Shown one piece after another: positions 10,544 through 10,722 of a stretch of DNA of 10,722 bases. Position 1 is the first letter of the stretch; each line of letters opens with the position of its first letter. The notes beneath the pieces are model-generated. The model was not told the DNA's origin. It worked only from the letters and a program-made list of their open reading frames with translations, and ran no database searches. The position numbers and the translations under genes were made by a program. This DNA is from an uncultured Clostridia bacterium (GTDB taxonomy: Bacteria > Bacillota > Clostridia > Christensenellales > UBA1242), in assembly GCA_934776915.1 (NCBI GenBank), contig CAKVNA010000017.1, forward strand, positions 1-10,722. Reading direction: 5' to 3'.

Positions 10544-10722
10544 GTGACAAAAAGAGAAAAGTTTGTTATGTGGCTAAACAAATTTAACCGTCATTTCAAC
10601 AAATTTACACTTTGTTTTCTCTATGTTTTCATCATGGCTGTTCTCTCATTTATTATTTGGGGTGCAACGCATCAGCAAGCCAGTTCAAATGTCGTTGTGA
10701 CCTATTCTAGACCCTATTACAC
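10544..10722 (+). CDS. N-terminus of an unidentified single-pass membrane protein (3' partial)
   Basis: The frame runs from a GTG at 10544 to the right edge, 59 codons visible. GGGAGG at 10530-10535 lies 8 bases upstream. An in-frame GTG at 10538 is too close to that site to be used, so the start is 10544. After a basic N-terminus (TKREKFVMWLNKFNRHFNK) comes one strong hydrophobic segment at about residues 21-41 (TLCFLYVFIMAVLSFIIWGA). A polar region, THQQASSNVVVTYSRP, follows. This is a signal-anchor layout with the basic end inside the cell and the bulk of the protein outside. Too little is visible to name a family. The gene has its own good promoter and follows the tRNA-Arg terminator. Confidence 0.75.
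   Translation, partial: MTKREKFVMWLNKFNRHFNKFTLCFLYVFIMAVLSFIIWGATHQQASSNVVVTYSRPYY

Noticed and set aside
1..10722. CRISPR array
   Set aside because: No regularly spaced direct repeats of 23-40 bases with unique spacers are visible. The only direct repeats are the 11-base pair at 3328/3376 and a 7-base tandem at 8445-8460.

Overview
The window looks like chromosomal DNA from a low-GC, endospore-forming Firmicute, probably Clostridia-like. The reasons are strong GGAGG-type ribosome binding sites, near-consensus TTGACA/TATAAT promoters, tRNA genes with encoded CCA ends, and a dipicolinate synthase pair (DpaA/DpaB, also called SpoVFA/SpoVFB), which serves only spore formation. The species cannot be fixed from the sequence.

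Layout, left to right. (1) The 3' end of a gene with a charged low-complexity tail (2-439) and a terminator. (2) An unrecognised 226-residue protein on the minus strand (584-1264). (3) An initiator tRNA-fMet on the minus strand with a near-perfect promoter. (4) A 102-residue unknown protein on the plus strand (1643-1951), whose stop overlaps the stop of the converging dpaB. (5) dpaA-dpaB on the minus strand (3267-1948), divergent from a P-loop ATPase (3432-4403). (6) A compact restriction-modification operon on the minus strand (8253-4794): small HTH regulator, m5C methyltransferase, second m5C methyltransferase, then a putative nuclease with a B3-like N-terminal domain and a DUF3883-type PD-(D/E)XK C-terminal domain. 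(7) An HTH plus four-TM-helix membrane regulator (9096-8503, minus). (8) A DegV family fatty-acid-binding protein (9394-10245, plus) behind a possibly structured leader. (9) A tRNA-Arg(ACG) with promoter and terminator. (10) The start of an unknown single-pass membrane protein running off the right edge.

The most interesting part is the restriction-modification island. Its four genes overlap or abut, each junction carrying a ribosome binding site inside or at the end of the previous gene, so they are probably co-translated. Gene order (regulator, two methylases, nuclease last) fits protection before cutting. Two different m5C methyltransferases suggest an asymmetric recognition site. The island is visibly more AT-rich than its neighbours. 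It is bounded by two inverted, colinear, imperfect repeats (4435-4497 and 8410-8467) that share three blocks of 13, 11 and 11 identical bases. These could be the ends of a mobile unit, or two copies of a repeated 3'-UTR/terminator element, since each lies just downstream of a gene in that gene's orientation. Inside the left boundary sits a cluster of three strong inverted repeats with no gene.

Other points of interest are a degenerate second P-loop half in the ATPase, SigK-like promoter matches on both sides of the dpaA/ATPase divergent region, and several starts with no Shine-Dalgarno sequence.
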